A stretch of DNA of 64,000 bases from NCBI GenBank assembly GCA_031425195.1, contig JANPIX010000018.1, positions 62,001-126,000 on the forward strand, written 5' to 3'. The notes under the pieces were generated by a model. It was not told the origin of the DNA and did not search any database. It saw only the letters and a program-made list of their open reading frames with translations. Shown piece after piece: positions 29,593 to 38,329 of the stretch; position 1 is the stretch's first letter, and each line of letters starts with the position of its first letter. This DNA comes from JANPIX01 sp031425195. Its GTDB lineage: Bacteria > Pseudomonadota > Alphaproteobacteria > Rhodobacterales > Rhodobacteraceae. The position numbers and the translations under genes are program-made.

Positions 29593-29862
29593 TTAGCGGC
29601 GCAGGCCCAGACGGGTGATCAGCGTGGTATACCGCGCCTCGTCTTTCTTCTTCAGGTAGTCGAGCAGCTTGCGACGCAGGGCGACCATCATCAACAGCCC
29701 GCGGCGCGAGTGGTTGTCTTTCTTGTGACCCTTGAAATGCTCGGTCAGCGTGGCAATCCGCGACGACAGGATCGCAACCTGCACTTCCGGCGAACCGGTG
29801 TCGCCTTCCTTGGTCGCATATTCCTTGATCAGGCGGGTCTTTTCTTCAACGGTGATCGACAT
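29593..29862 (-). CDS. rpsO: 30S ribosomal protein S15
   Basis: The 89-residue protein is a full-length S15: [64 protein letters not shown] and a basic C-terminus. It binds 16S rRNA helices 20-22 early in 30S assembly. The ATG at 29862 has AAGGAGA at ideal spacing. The gene is terminated by a hairpin before the pnp region, so unlike the common rpsO-pnp operon it is here a single-gene unit. Confidence 0.98.
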   Translation of the reverse strand: MSITVEEKTRLIKEYATKEGDTGSPEVQVAILSSRIATLTEHFKGHKKDNHSRRGLLMMVALRRKLLDYLKKKDEARYTTLITRLGLRR

Positions 29863-30181
29863 CGGATTTCTCCTTGGGTTGAAAGTGACGGCACAGGCCG
29901 GGATGTCGTCCAGCAAGGCCCTTGACCGCCGGGAACCCAGCGGATGCGCGCAGATAGGGGAAAAAACCCGCAAAGGAAAGACGTATTCGCCGGAATGCCG
30001 CGCCATGCCTCAAGCGGGTGCGCGTGAAAATAGTTCAACTTTGCTGCACCGCCCTTGCGGGGCTGGCGGAATCATCGTCGTGATGGCACCTTGGGGGGGT
30101 AAAAAATGTAACGATTGCTGTGTGTTAACTATATATCTGGTTAACAGATCGTAATCCCGATGATCTGCAAAGGCGTGCAAA
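29863..30181. other. Intergenic region between rpsO and RTX gene
   Basis: This 319-base gap holds the divergent control regions of rpsO (left) and the RTX-type gene (right). The right part is AT-rich, with two GTTAAC palindromes at 30124-30129 and 30140-30145, ten bases apart, plausibly a promoter or regulator site. No RNA gene or protein-coding start was supported within it. Confidence 0.5.
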
Positions 30182-31282
30182 ATGTTGGGACTTCTGGGTT
30201 TGCTTGGCTTGGTCTTGGGCGGGTTGCTGGTCGATTCACTTCTGCACACATCGGAAGCGAAGGATGATGATACGGCAGACGACTCCGACACCGTGCTGAT
30301 TGACGCGGCCCACGACGGCAACCCCGACGCCGGGTCGATTCTGGACTACCTTGATGACGACACCGGACAGGAACCCGAAGGGCCCGACACCGACACCCCC
30401 GATTCAACTGACGAACCGCCCAACGCCGAACTGGGCACAGTGATCGAAGGCACCCGGGGTGACGACATCCTGCAAGGACAGGGCGGCGAAGATACCATTC
30501 TGGGCGACGACGGGCTTGACCAGATCCTCGGGCGCGCGGGGGCCGATTGGATAGATGCCGGCGATGGCAATGATGACGTCACCGCAGGCGCGGACGACGA
30601 CACCGTGTTCGGCGGCGCAGGCAATGACGCGCTGCATGGGGACGCTGGCAACGACACGCTTGACGGGGGCGATGGCGATGACACGGTTTCGGGGCATGAC
30701 GGTAACGACAGCCTGTCGGGCGGCACGGGCAATGACGAACTGACGGGCGGCGAAGGCGACGACTTGTTGACCGACGCTGCGGGTGACAACTGGCTTTCGG
30801 GTGGCGGTGGCCATGATGTGCTGGCCGGCGGCACGGGTACTGACGTGGTGGACGGCGGCACGGGCGACGACACCTTGATCGGCCATGATGCCGACAAAGG
30901 CGATGATGCCACCGCCGACTATCTGAACGCAGGCGCAGGCGATGACACGATTGTCCTTGGTTCGGGCGACGTGGCAACGGGCGATGAAGGTGATGACAGT
31001 TTTGTTCTTGGCGACTGGATGACGGGCGGCGGCTTTGCCCATATTCAGGATTACAACCCGGCCGAAGATCAGATCTTGCTGATGTACGACCCGGCCGCCC
31101 ACCCCGACCCCGACGTGCTGCTGGTGCGGGATTCCGAATCCGACGCGGTATCGGTGTTCTTTGACGGGATGCCTCTTGCGATGGTCCATAATGGCGCGGG
31201 CCTGTCCCATGCCGATATTCGGCTGACACCAACCGCCACAGCCTATCCTTCGGCATTCCACAGCATGGGTGCGGCGGCATAA
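30182..31282 (+). CDS. RTX-type calcium-binding protein
   Basis: The 366-residue acidic protein starts with a hydrophobic segment LGLLGLLGLVLGGLLVDSLL (residues ~2-21), then an Asp/Glu-rich stretch, then from about residue 95 a run of RTX nonapeptides of the GGxGxDxxx type (for example GGAGNDALHGDAGNDTLDGG). RTX repeats bind calcium and fold outside the cell. No C-terminal adhesin or enzyme domain is recognisable; residues ~275-340 resemble a DUF-like tail following RTX repeats (DYNPAEDQILLMYDP). The N-terminal segment could be a membrane anchor rather than a cleaved signal. The 3' end overlaps the convergent DUF1643 gene by 40 bases. Confidence 0.85.
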   Translation: MLGLLGLLGLVLGGLLVDSLLHTSEAKDDDTADDSDTVLIDAAHDGNPDAGSILDYLDDDTGQEPEGPDTDTPDSTDEPPNAELGTVIEGTRGDDILQGQGGEDTILGDDGLDQILGRAGADWIDAGDGNDDVTAGADDDTVFGGAGNDALHGDAGNDTLDGGDGDDTVSGHDGNDSLSGGTGNDELTGGEGDDLLTDAAGDNWLSGGGGHDVLAGGTGTDVVDGGTGDDTLIGHDADKGDDATADYLNAGAGDDTIVLGSGDVATGDEGDDSFVLGDWMTGGGFAHIQDYNPAEDQILLMYDPAAHPDPDVLLVRDSESDAVSVFFDGMPLAMVHNGAGLSHADIRLTPTATAYPSAFHSMGAAA

Positions 31283-31761
31283 GAAATGTACAGCGGGTGC
31301 CTTGGCGCGCCCGAAATCGTAAGCCCCAGATGCCACAAAGGTTTGCCGGTCGCGCGCAACAGGCGGGTGACGGCCGGACCTCGCCCCAAATGGGCCCCAT
31401 GGCTGCCCCAGGCGCAGATGATCGTATCCGCCCAGTTAGCGGCACTTTCGATGATCGCCGCATCATTCGCGGGGCCTATCGGATCTTCCTCTGCACGCAT
31501 CACGCGGGGGTCAGTGGCGCGAAACGCAAAGATGTTGGTGACACGAAAGGCCCCGTATCCCAAGGCGCGTGCGCGCCTTTCGCACCGCTCCACTGTCGGA
31601 TCATTCTGAAATTCCGTTGCCGTGGATGGGTTCAGCATCACGAACAGGGCCCGCGGCCCCGATTCATCCCAAGTGCGCGTCAGCAGATAGCGATAGCGTT
31701 CGCAGGGCGAATAGACGGCCACGCTTGCCGCATCCGCCTTCTGATGCGAACGGGTAATCAT
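31243..31761 (-). CDS. DUF1643 domain protein
   Basis: The protein of 172 residues matches DUF1643: YRYLLTRTWD, then ALFVMLNPSTATEFQNDPTVERC (about residues 38-60), RVTNIFAFRATDPRVM and ICAWGSHG. The biochemical function is unknown. It lies 3 bases downstream of truB and could be the last gene of the rbfA-glycosidase-truB unit. Its 3' end overlaps the RTX gene on the opposite strand by 40 bases, so one of the two mRNA ends is antisense to the other. Confidence 0.87.
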   Translation of the reverse strand: MITRSHQKADAASVAVYSPCERYRYLLTRTWDESGPRALFVMLNPSTATEFQNDPTVERCERRARALGYGAFRVTNIFAFRATDPRVMRAEEDPIGPANDAAIIESAANWADTIICAWGSHGAHLGRGPAVTRLLRATGKPLWHLGLTISGAPRHPLYISYAAAPMLWNAEG

Positions 31762-31764
31762 CGG

Positions 31765-32670
31765 CTACAGGTTGAACACGCGGTTGGGATGCAATTCACC
31801 CGCCTTGTAGATGCCAACGGCCACCGGCTTGCCCTGATAACTGGCCCAGGCTTCGTCACCATATTCGGCAGATGAGGCGATCACCATGCCTGCATTGCCA
31901 TTTCGCATGCGGGCCGCCCCTTCGGGCGTCGCGGGCAACTCGGGCAGATCGGCCAGCCCGATCTCAAGCGGCAGAAGCAGCGCGTCAAGCGCCGGGGTCC
32001 GCGCCATGGCGTCAATCTGCGCCAGACTGACCGCCTGTTCCACATCGAACGGCCCCGACCACACCCGCCGCAACACAAGCACATGCCCAAGACAGCCCAG
32101 ACGCTGACCCAGATCGCGGGCGATGGATCGGACATAGCCACCCTTGCCGCACACCATTTCCAGTTCGGCGTGATCAGCGTCGGGTCGGCCAACCAAAATC
32201 AGGCTTTCGACCCAAAGATCGCGCGCCGCAAGTTCCATCGCCTCGCCCTCGCGCGCCAGATCATAGGCGCGTTCGCCGTCCACCTTGACGGCCGAAAACT
32301 GCGGCGGCACCTGCTGAATGCTGCCCCGGAACGCGGTCAGCGCCTCGTCGATCTCGGCATCGGTGGGCCGCGCAGTGCTCGTCGCGATCACGTCCCCTTC
32401 GGCATCGTCGGTCGTCGTCGCCGCGCCAAACCGCACCGTGAAACGGTAACATTTCAGCCCATCGGTGATGTAGGGCACGGTCTTTGTCGCCTCGCCCAGC
32501 GCCACGGCAAGAAGGCCGGTTGCGGCTGGGTCAAGGGTGCCCGCATGACCGGCCTTCTGCGCCTCGAACGCCCATTTGACCTTGTTCACCACGGCGGTCG
32601 ACGTGATGCCCGCCGGTTTGTCGATCACGATCCAGCCCGATACGGCGCGGCCCTTCTTGATCCGTGCCAT
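31765..32670 (-). CDS. truB: tRNA pseudouridine(55) synthase TruB
   Basis: The 301-residue enzyme has the TruB hallmarks: [22 protein letters not shown], the catalytic Asp in [16 protein letters not shown], and [13 protein letters not shown]. It makes pseudouridine at position 55 of the T-loop of tRNAs. Length is normal with a short C-terminal PUA-like end. It begins 3 bases downstream of the glycosidase stop and belongs to the rbfA-led unit; rbfA-truB adjacency is widely conserved, with the glycosidase gene here placed between them. Confidence 0.97.
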   Translation of the reverse strand: MARIKKGRAVSGWIVIDKPAGITSTAVVNKVKWAFEAQKAGHAGTLDPAATGLLAVALGEATKTVPYITDGLKCYRFTVRFGAATTTDDAEGDVIATSTARPTDAEIDEALTAFRGSIQQVPPQFSAVKVDGERAYDLAREGEAMELAARDLWVESLILVGRPDADHAELEMVCGKGGYVRSIARDLGQRLGCLGHVLVLRRVWSGPFDVEQAVSLAQIDAMARTPALDALLLPLEIGLADLPELPATPEGAARMRNGNAGMVIASSAEYGDEAWASYQGKPVAVGIYKAGELHPNRVFNL

Positions 32671-32673
32671 GCC

Positions 32674-33408
32674 TTAACCCCCTGTCACAACGGTGCCGAC
32701 AATCGGCCCCATCGGAAAGCCCGCGTCGTTGCGGCCGATGTCCGGCGCATACAGGCGGGAAATCGAACCGTCGAGATAAAGCGCGTTCGGCAGGCCAAGC
32801 CCATCGCGGAACAGCCGGGCAAAGCCATCAAAGTTGACCGGCGCGTTCGAAATCACAAAGCTGGCGCCGCGCCCATCCGCCGTCACACCCACCCCGTTGC
32901 GAATGTTGAGCGAATCAGAATTTGGCAAAAACCGTGGATGCAGCGCCCCGTCGATCACCAGCATCGGCCCCGATTGCGTGGCATAACGACAATCCGGGGC
33001 TGCCGCCTTGTAGGCCAGACTTTCGATGACGGCAAAGCCCTGATCGGCGACACAGAACACGCCATTGGGCAGCAGGCCGAAGTTTCCCGGCCCGTCTTGG
33101 GTCACCAAAGGTGATAACTCCTGCCCGCCGATCACAAGCAGCCCAACAGGCGCCCGGTCGCCATGGTACATCCCGGCGTTCATCGCAAAACCCAACCTTG
33201 TGCCATTCGCCGCAAGCTGCTGGTTGACGGCGGAAAACGTGCGGAACGTGTTGCCATCCGGATTGTTCTGAAACAATCGCAGATCTTCGCCAATGACAAC
33301 ATCGCAGACGGTATAGGATGTGCCTTCAAACTTCCCGTCGCGGCATGTGGCGGCCGTGGCCGCCGGGGCCATCAACGTTACCAGCAGAACAAGGCTAATC
33401 CTGTTCAT
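32674..33408 (-). CDS. Secreted phosphodiester glycosidase (NAGPA-like) domain protein
   Basis: The 244-residue protein has a Sec signal peptide ([17 protein letters not shown], cleaved after about residue 19) and the phosphodiester-glycosidase domain shared with eukaryotic [27 protein letters not shown], then [13 protein letters not shown] and a C-terminal [15 protein letters not shown]. The protein should act in the periplasm on a sugar-phosphodiester, possibly related to surface polysaccharide. The ATG at 33408 was set by the signal peptide. It overlaps rbfA by 14 bases and precedes truB by 3 bases. Confidence 0.85.
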   Translation of the reverse strand: MNRISLVLLVTLMAPAATAATCRDGKFEGTSYTVCDVVIGEDLRLFQNNPDGNTFRTFSAVNQQLAANGTRLGFAMNAGMYHGDRAPVGLLVIGGQELSPLVTQDGPGNFGLLPNGVFCVADQGFAVIESLAYKAAAPDCRYATQSGPMLVIDGALHPRFLPNSDSLNIRNGVGVTADGRGASFVISNAPVNFDGFARLFRDGLGLPNALYLDGSISRLYAPDIGRNDAGFPMGPIVGTVVTGG

Positions 33409-33814
33409 CGCTGGCGTCGCCTTCGGGGGCTGCGATGTCGCGTTGAACTGTGGCGTCCGAAAACATGCGGCGCGTTTCGTCCAGCCTGTCAAATGTGTCG
33501 TCCGGCAGGAACCGCAGGTCGGGCGCGTATTTCAGCGTCATGTCCTTGGTAATGCGATGCCGCAATTCCGGTTTGTTGCGCGACAACGCCACAATGGCCG
33601 CCTGCACATCACCGCCGCCAAGAGGCATCACATAGATCGTCGCCACCTTCAGATCGGGCGACATGCGCACTTCGCCCACGGTGATCGACAGCCGGCTAAG
33701 ATCGGGGTCATGTACGTCACTGCGGTTCAGAACGTCCGACAAGGTGCGACGGATAAGTTCGCCGACACGAAGTTGCCGTTGAGTCGGCCCATGGGAAGGA
33801 AGATGTTTTGCCAT
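33395..33814 (-). CDS. rbfA: Ribosome-binding factor A
   Basis: The 139-residue protein is Rbf[21 protein letters not shown] near the N-terminus, [29 protein letters not shown] in the middle and [16 protein letters not shown]. It binds the nascent 30S subunit during 16S rRNA maturation. The ATG at 33814 is preferred; MRA- at 33823 is the alternative. It heads a four-gene minus-strand unit (rbfA, glycosidase, truB, DUF1643) and diverges from dapB, with 94 bases between starts. Confidence 0.95.
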   Translation of the reverse strand: MAKHLPSHGPTQRQLRVGELIRRTLSDVLNRSDVHDPDLSRLSITVGEVRMSPDLKVATIYVMPLGGGDVQAAIVALSRNKPELRHRITKDMTLKYAPDLRFLPDDTFDRLDETRRMFSDATVQRDIAAPEGDASDEQD

Positions 33815-33908
33815 GGCGCGCATGTAACGGCTTTGCCCCCCGCCTGCAACGGCAGGCTTTCGGCCTTGGCAGGAAGCAGCTAAACGATGGCAAAGCAGGG
33901 GTGTTGCG

Positions 33909-34718
33909 ATGGAATTGCCGGGAATAGTGGTAACGGGCGCGTCTGGCCGGATGGGGCAGATGCTGACACGGCTGATCGCGCAGTCCGAAAAGGCACGCGT
34001 TGTCGCCTGTCTGGAGCGTCCGGGACATGCCTGGATCGGCCAGGATATCGGGCAGGCGATGGGCGGTGCGGCGCTTGGGGTCATGGTCACGGATGATCCG
34101 CTTGCCGCCTTTGCGCAGGCATCCGCCGTTCTTGACTTCACAGCCCCCGCAGCGTCGGTTGAATTCGCGGGCCTCGCGGCGCAGGCGCGCATCGTGCATG
34201 TGATTGGCACCACGGGGCTGGAACCCGCGCATCTTGCGGCCATCGGCCGGGCGGCCCATCACGCCGTGATCGTGCGGGCGGGCAACATGAGCCTTGGGGT
34301 CAATCTGCTCATCGGGCTGACACGCAAGGTGGCACAGGCGCTCGACGCCGACTGGGACATTGAAATCATCGAGGCGCATCATCGGCGCAAGGTCGACGCT
34401 CCGTCCGGCACGGCGCTCATGCTCGGGCAGGCCGCCGCCGACGGCAGGGGCGTGGTGCTGGATGATGTGCGGGACGCAGGCCGCGACGGCATAACCGGGG
34501 CGCGGCGGCCGGGCGACATCGGTTTTGCGTCGATCAGGGGCGGCGATATCGTGGGCGAACACGACGTGATCTTCGCCGCCGACGGCGAACGCATCAGTCT
34601 GCGCCACGTCGCGACAGACAGGTTGGTCTTTGCCCGCGGGGCGTTGAAGGCGGCGCTTTGGGGCTTGGGGCAAAAACCCGGCGAATACGATATGGTGGAT
34701 GTTCTTGGACTGAAGTGA
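33909..34718 (+). CDS. dapB: 4-hydroxy-tetrahydrodipicolinate reductase
   Basis: The 269-residue enzyme reduces 4-hydroxy-tetrahydrodipicolinate in lysine/diaminopimelate synthesis. It has the NAD(P)H motif [13 protein letters not shown] (residues ~7-19), [11 protein letters not shown], the catalytic block [22 protein letters not shown] and C-terminal [20 protein letters not shown]. It is in front of an unrelated secreted protein on the same strand. The start at 33909 is the first in-frame Met and gives the usual length. Confidence 0.97.
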   Translation: MELPGIVVTGASGRMGQMLTRLIAQSEKARVVACLERPGHAWIGQDIGQAMGGAALGVMVTDDPLAAFAQASAVLDFTAPAASVEFAGLAAQARIVHVIGTTGLEPAHLAAIGRAAHHAVIVRAGNMSLGVNLLIGLTRKVAQALDADWDIEIIEAHHRRKVDAPSGTALMLGQAAADGRGVVLDDVRDAGRDGITGARRPGDIGFASIRGGDIVGEHDVIFAADGERISLRHVATDRLVFARGALKAALWGLGQKPGEYDMVDVLGLK

Positions 34719-34775
34719 ACCGAAAGACCCCCTTGCGCGTATACGGCCTGGACAGTTGCAAAACGGATTACGCCC

Positions 34776-35141
34776 ATGTTTCGGTGGTTGGCCCCCTTTT
34801 TTATTGGACTGGCATGTGCCCTGCCCGTGCAGGCGCAAGACTATGTGCCCGTCAAGGAACGCGACGCGTTTCTGTCGTTAATCGAAGGGCGGTCCCTTCG
34901 GCTGCCCCTGTACGGTCTGACGCTGACCCTGACTCCGGATGGGCAGATCGTGGGCAAGGCGCTGGGCTGGGGAATAAGCGGGTCGTGGCGTTGGGAAGAC
35001 GGGTTTTTCTGCCGCGACATGGATTGGAGCGGGACGGAAATTCCCTATAACTGTCAGCTTGTCGAAGCCAAGGGCGACAGCGCCCTGCGCTTCACCGTCG
35101 ACAAGGGCATCGGCGATTCGGCGTCATTCCGTCTGCAATAA
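34776..35141 (+). CDS. Uncharacterised secreted 121-aa protein downstream of dapB
   Basis: This protein of 121 residues has a clean Sec signal peptide (WLAPFFIGLACALPVQA, cleavage near residue 20) and a small beta-rich mature domain with SLRLPLYGLTLTLTPDGQIVGKAL and WRWEDGFFCRDMDWSG, containing two Cys that could pair in the periplasm. In databases such proteins are sometimes named dihydrodipicolinate reductase, which appears to be carry-over from the neighbouring dapB; no NADPH motif is present. The function is unknown. It lies 57 bases after dapB on the same strand. Confidence 0.8.
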   Translation: MFRWLAPFFIGLACALPVQAQDYVPVKERDAFLSLIEGRSLRLPLYGLTLTLTPDGQIVGKALGWGISGSWRWEDGFFCRDMDWSGTEIPYNCQLVEAKGDSALRFTVDKGIGDSASFRLQ

Positions 35142-35155
35142 CACCGCGCGACCCG

Positions 35156-35329
35156 TCAGAAGTCGATCGCGATCCCCTTTTTTTCCCAATCGCCATAGCG
35201 GACGGGTTCAGGGCCATCACGACCGCCGAATTCGGCGGCAATTGGCGCGGGCGTGGCTGCATTGCGCCGCGCCTCGGCCTCGGCCAGGGCGCGTTGGGCG
35301 GCGGCGGGAAGGGGGGGCTGGTCTGTCAT
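35156..35329 (-). CDS. DUF1674 protein (SDHAF4-like)
   Basis: The 57-residue protein ends in RYGDWEKKGIAIDF, the DUF1674 hallmark that defines the succinate dehydrogenase assembly factor 4 family (SdhE-independent flavoprotein chaperone in mitochondria). The N-terminal half is Ala/Glu-rich and likely disordered. No sdh genes are near. It is convergent with the secreted protein and divergent from the RsmB-type gene. The small size makes the start at 35329 less certain, but it fits family length. Confidence 0.85.
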   Translation of the reverse strand: MTDQPPLPAAAQRALAEAEARRNAATPAPIAAEFGGRDGPEPVRYGDWEKKGIAIDF

Positions 35330-35377
35330 GGCGGGGCTTTCTTGTGCCGGATCATCCAATGATATAGCGGGCGTCCG

Positions 35378-36664
35378 ATGAACAACAAGATTAACACAAT
35401 GACGGATCGCGGAGATGATGGCGGCGGGCTTGGCGTGCGCGCCGCCGCCGTCGCCCTGATCGGCGCCGTGCTGGATGACCGCGTGATGCTGATGCAGGCA
35501 CCAGCCCCATTGGCAGGGCTCGCCGCGTCGGACCGCGCCCGCGCACAGCGCCTTGCCCTTGATACGCTGCGCCATCTGGATGCCTGTGACGAGGTTCTGT
35601 CCCCGTTTCTGCGCAAGTCGCCGCCCGCCTCCATCGGGCACATCCTGCGCCTTGCCGTCACCGAACTTGCCCAACCGGGTGCGGGGGCCCATGGCATCGT
35701 GAACGCCGCCGTGACGCTGGCCCGGCAAAGCCACCCCTCGACTGCCGGTCTGGTCAATGCGGTGCTGCGCAAGGTTGCGGCCATGCCTGACCCGTTCGTC
35801 AATCAGCCGCCTCAAAAGTTGCCCCAATGGCTACGCAAACCGCTGATCGCGACCTATGGCAAAGATACCGTCCGCACGTTCGAGGCGGTTCAGGCCAAGG
35901 TTCCGCCCACCGACCTGACAGTCAAGCCGGGCGTCACCGTCGATATTCCGGGTGCCATCGTCCTGCCCACGGGCAGCATCCGCCTGCCCGCAGGCGCGCA
36001 GATCTCGGCTTTGCGCGGGTTCGATGCCGGCGATTGGTGGGTGCAGGATGCGGCAGCCGCCATGGCTGTGCGTGTGCTGAACCCCCAACCGGGTGAGCGT
36101 GTGCTGGACCTGTGCGCCGCACCTGGGGGCAAGACGATGCAGATGGCGGCGGCGGGGGCCAGGGTCACAGCACTCGACATGTCGGAACCCCGCATGGCGC
36201 GGGTCCGCGAAAATCTGACGCGCACGCGTCTGGACGCCGCACTGGTGGTGGCCGATGCTCTGCACTGGACTCCCGACGCAGCCTTTGACGCCATCCTGCT
36301 GGATGCGCCCTGTTCCGCAACCGGCACGATCCGCCGCCACCCGGATCTGCCGTTTGTGCGCAACGGCAAAGATCTGCCCGATCTGACGGCGCTCCAATCC
36401 GCCCTGATCGACCGCGCGCTGGCATGGCTCCGCCCGGGCGGGCGTCTGGTCTATGCAACCTGCTCCCTCCTCCCCGATGAAGGCGAAGCGCAACTGGCCG
36501 CCGCCCTGCTCCGCCATCCGACTGTCCGGGTGGACCGCACCATGCCCCAAGGCGCAGAGGCCGCATGGCAAAGCCCCGACGGCGCCCTGCGCCTGCGCCC
36601 GGACTATTGGGCCGATCAGGGCGGAATGGACGGATTCTTCATCGCGCGGCTGACGTGCGATTGA
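35378..36664 (+). CDS. RsmB/NOP-family rRNA cytosine-C5 methyltransferase
   Basis: The 428-residue protein combines an N-terminal NusB-like helical domain (about 1-140) with a SAM-dependent methyltransferase domain: VLDLCAAPGGKTMQMAA (SAM motif I), DAPCSATGTIRRHPDLPF with the PC Cys, and LVYATCSLLPDEGE with the catalytic TC Cys. The architecture is that of RsmB, which methylates C967 of 16S rRNA. An alternative start lies seven codons downstream (35399). The gene ends immediately before the RHS island; in relatives it is close to the heparinase and purH genes. Confidence 0.92.
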   Translation: MNNKINTMTDRGDDGGGLGVRAAAVALIGAVLDDRVMLMQAPAPLAGLAASDRARAQRLALDTLRHLDACDEVLSPFLRKSPPASIGHILRLAVTELAQPGAGAHGIVNAAVTLARQSHPSTAGLVNAVLRKVAAMPDPFVNQPPQKLPQWLRKPLIATYGKDTVRTFEAVQAKVPPTDLTVKPGVTVDIPGAIVLPTGSIRLPAGAQISALRGFDAGDWWVQDAAAAMAVRVLNPQPGERVLDLCAAPGGKTMQMAAAGARVTALDMSEPRMARVRENLTRTRLDAALVVADALHWTPDAAFDAILLDAPCSATGTIRRHPDLPFVRNGKDLPDLTALQSALIDRALAWLRPGGRLVYATCSLLPDEGEAQLAAALLRHPTVRVDRTMPQGAEAAWQSPDGALRLRPDYWADQGGMDGFFIARLTCD

Positions 36665-36688
36665 TCAGTGCGGGGTCTCTCCTGGGTA

Positions 36689-36954
36689 ACACTCGCCCCG
36701 TCCACCAACCCGAGCGGGTTGGCCTGCAGATAGTACCGTCGTCGGATCAAAATCGCGCATCCAGTTCTGGTGCAAGCCGCTCTCGGATTGGAACCACTGG
36801 CCGGGAAAGCGGATGTTTGCCGGGGTGCCCGTCGATGCAACCACGCCGCCGAATGGGTCATAGCTGACCTGCCAGACTTTCGTCCCCAGCGTGTCCGTGG
36901 CAGACATCGGCCTGCCGATGTGGTCGACCCGGATGAAGTAAATGGCCCCGCCCT
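36689..36954 (-). repeat. Direct repeat, copy B of RHS core end
   Basis: This ~266-base segment is nearly the same, by eye roughly 85-90%, as 38007-38275 in the same orientation. Both encode the RHS-associated core around IRVDHIGRPM..ATDTLGTKVWQVSYDPFGG and FPGQWFQS. Copy B is the degraded one. Confidence 0.8.
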
Positions 36955-37085
36955 CGATCACCGCCACCGGGGTCAGACCGTTCCAGACATACTCGCGCAA
37001 AAGCGCGCCGGTGCCCTGGTCGTATTCCGCGATCCGGTTGCTTACAGAATCGAAAGAGGCCGATGTCCAAATGTCAGAAGAATTA
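36689..37085 (-). pseudogene. RHS core fragment (orphan copy B), frameshifted
   Basis: The minus strand encodes an RHS/YD-repeat core piece: DSVSNRIAEYDQGTGALLREYVWNG, then VRFIRVDHIGRPM-like sequence and FPGQWFQSESGLHQNWMRDFDPTT. At DPTT the frame breaks: the expected GRYLQVDPLG continues in another frame as YYLQANPLGLVDGASV, which fits loss of about five bases. It lacks the large N-terminal RHS shell, any start, and any C-terminal toxin. It lies directly after the RsmB-type gene and is most simply read as a remnant left by recombination of RHS tips. There is no evidence of translation. Confidence 0.8.
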
Positions 37086-37136
37086 CATCGCCTAGGTGGA
37101 CCATGTATTGTTCTTTGGGGGCAAAATAATTACAAA

Positions 37137-37535
37137 CTACTTAATTTTCTGTCCGCGAGGCACCGTCAGGAGCTTCGCAATATGATCGAGGTTGAGCCTT
37201 CTCGCAATGTCAAGAGGTGTTTCACCAAATTCGGTCTTTTAAGTTAGAGATGCACCTGCTTTTATTACCACCCTTACAATTTCTTCGTTTCCAAACTCTA
37301 CTGCCTCGTGCAAGGGAGTGTAGCCCATATCTCCTACTGCCTCAATGCTGGCTCCTGCATCTATCAGGATTCTCACATCGCTGAGATTTCTATTGAATAT
37401 AGCTTTATGAAGAATTGTCTCTCCATCCATGGATCTAGCTTCTAGACTTAGTTCAAGCGTTTCAGAAAAATATGCCAGCGACATGTATTTTCTTATTATA
37501 TCCAACGCCTCTTTATCGGTATCTCTAATCGGCAT
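37137..37535 (-). pseudogene. Ankyrin-repeat immunity-like protein with in-frame stop
   Basis: From an ATG at 37535 the frame encodes 98 residues with ankyrin repeats: GETILHKAIFNRNLSDVRILIDAGASI, then GYTPLHEAVEFGNEEIVRVVIKAGASLT. A TAA (37239-37241) stops it, yet the same frame continues as KTEFGETPLDIARRLNLDH and IAKLL, a third repeat, to a TAG at 37137. So one codon interrupts an otherwise intact ~132-residue protein. The start overlaps the end of the toxin-like reading frame by 11 bases, the usual toxin-immunity layout of RHS loci. Either the C-terminally shortened two-repeat protein still works or the gene is dead. It is AT-rich relative to neighbours. Confidence 0.7.
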
Positions 37536-38315
37536 CACAAATCCCGCAAAAAAGAATGTTTGGCTCATCTACAGTACAAGATACACAAAACCTATGAAAT
37601 TCTTTCATTGCATTCGCGGCCCCTTGCCATAACTCAGATATTGCTTGCTTATGCCTTCCCGGAAGCCATTTGCTGTCCCAGCGTTCACGCATTGAAGCAC
37701 ATTTGGCCAAGAAATTTGCCCTGTTCAGCCAGTCAGTACAATAATTTCCTGTTGGCGGCGGGGGGTTCCGCAGAAATTTTTATACTCCCTGTATTCTTCT
37801 TTTGCAATTGGATGATCAGCATATTCATCTGGTTCAGCAAGTTTGGGCATGATAAGCGGCGGAAGATCCAACAGCCCACCTAATGGGCCGATCTTTGGCC
37901 CAATCAGTGGGCCAACCTTTCCCCACCCTCCTCCTCCCAGCGGAACAGCTATTTGTTCCCCTCTCGGGTCCACCCACCTCCCCGGGTTCTGCAAAGCATA
38001 CCCATACACACTCGCCCCGTCCACCAGCCCCAGCGGGTCGACCTGCAGATACCGCCCCGTCGTGGGATCATAGTCGCGCATCCAGTTCTGGTGCAAGCCG
38101 CTCTTGGATTGGAACCACTGGCCGGGGAAGCGGATGTTCGCAGGTGTGCCCATCGATGCAACCACGCCGCCGAACGGATCATAGCTGACCTGCCAAACCT
38201 TCGTTCCCAGCGTGTCCGTCGCATACATCGGCCTGCCGATGTGATCCACCCGGACGAAATAGACCTGCCCGCCCTTTCGCACGCAGACTCCCCCGAACCA
38301 TCCGCCCTCATCCAC
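37525..38315 (-). pseudogene. RHS core end with Cys-rich C-terminal toxin-like domain, one-base frameshift
   Basis: The minus strand starts with a truncated RHS core (VYFVRVDHIGRPMYATDTLG, DYDPTTGRYLQVDPLGLVDG, YALQNPGRWVDPRGEQ), then switches to unique sequence. The frame reads into CGTPRRQQEI and stops at 37725, but with one extra C in the C6 run (plus strand G run 37760-37765) it continues as CGTPPPPTGNYCTDWLNRA and on through KCASMRERWDSKWLPGRH, FHRFCVSC and FCGICDAD to a stop at 37525. The tail has at least seven Cys and resembles the variable toxin tips of RHS proteins; I recognise no known nuclease motif. No RHS N-terminus exists here: homology starts near 38290, just beyond the heparinase start. 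Confidence 0.75.
38007..38275 (-). repeat. Direct repeat, copy A of RHS core end
   Basis: This is the better-preserved of two same-orientation copies (partner at 36689-36954). It covers the RHS core from the VRVDHIGRPM block to VDPLGLVDGASV and keeps an open frame. Recombination between the copies would delete the toxin and ankyrin genes. Confidence 0.8.
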
Positions 38316-38329
38316 CCCGTCGATTCCAT

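Noticed and set aside
30124..30145. Two GTTAAC palindromes considered as a CtrA site
   Set aside because: CtrA sites are TTAA-N7-TTAA; here the TTAA cores are 12 bases apart, so the match fails and only a vague regulatory note is kept.
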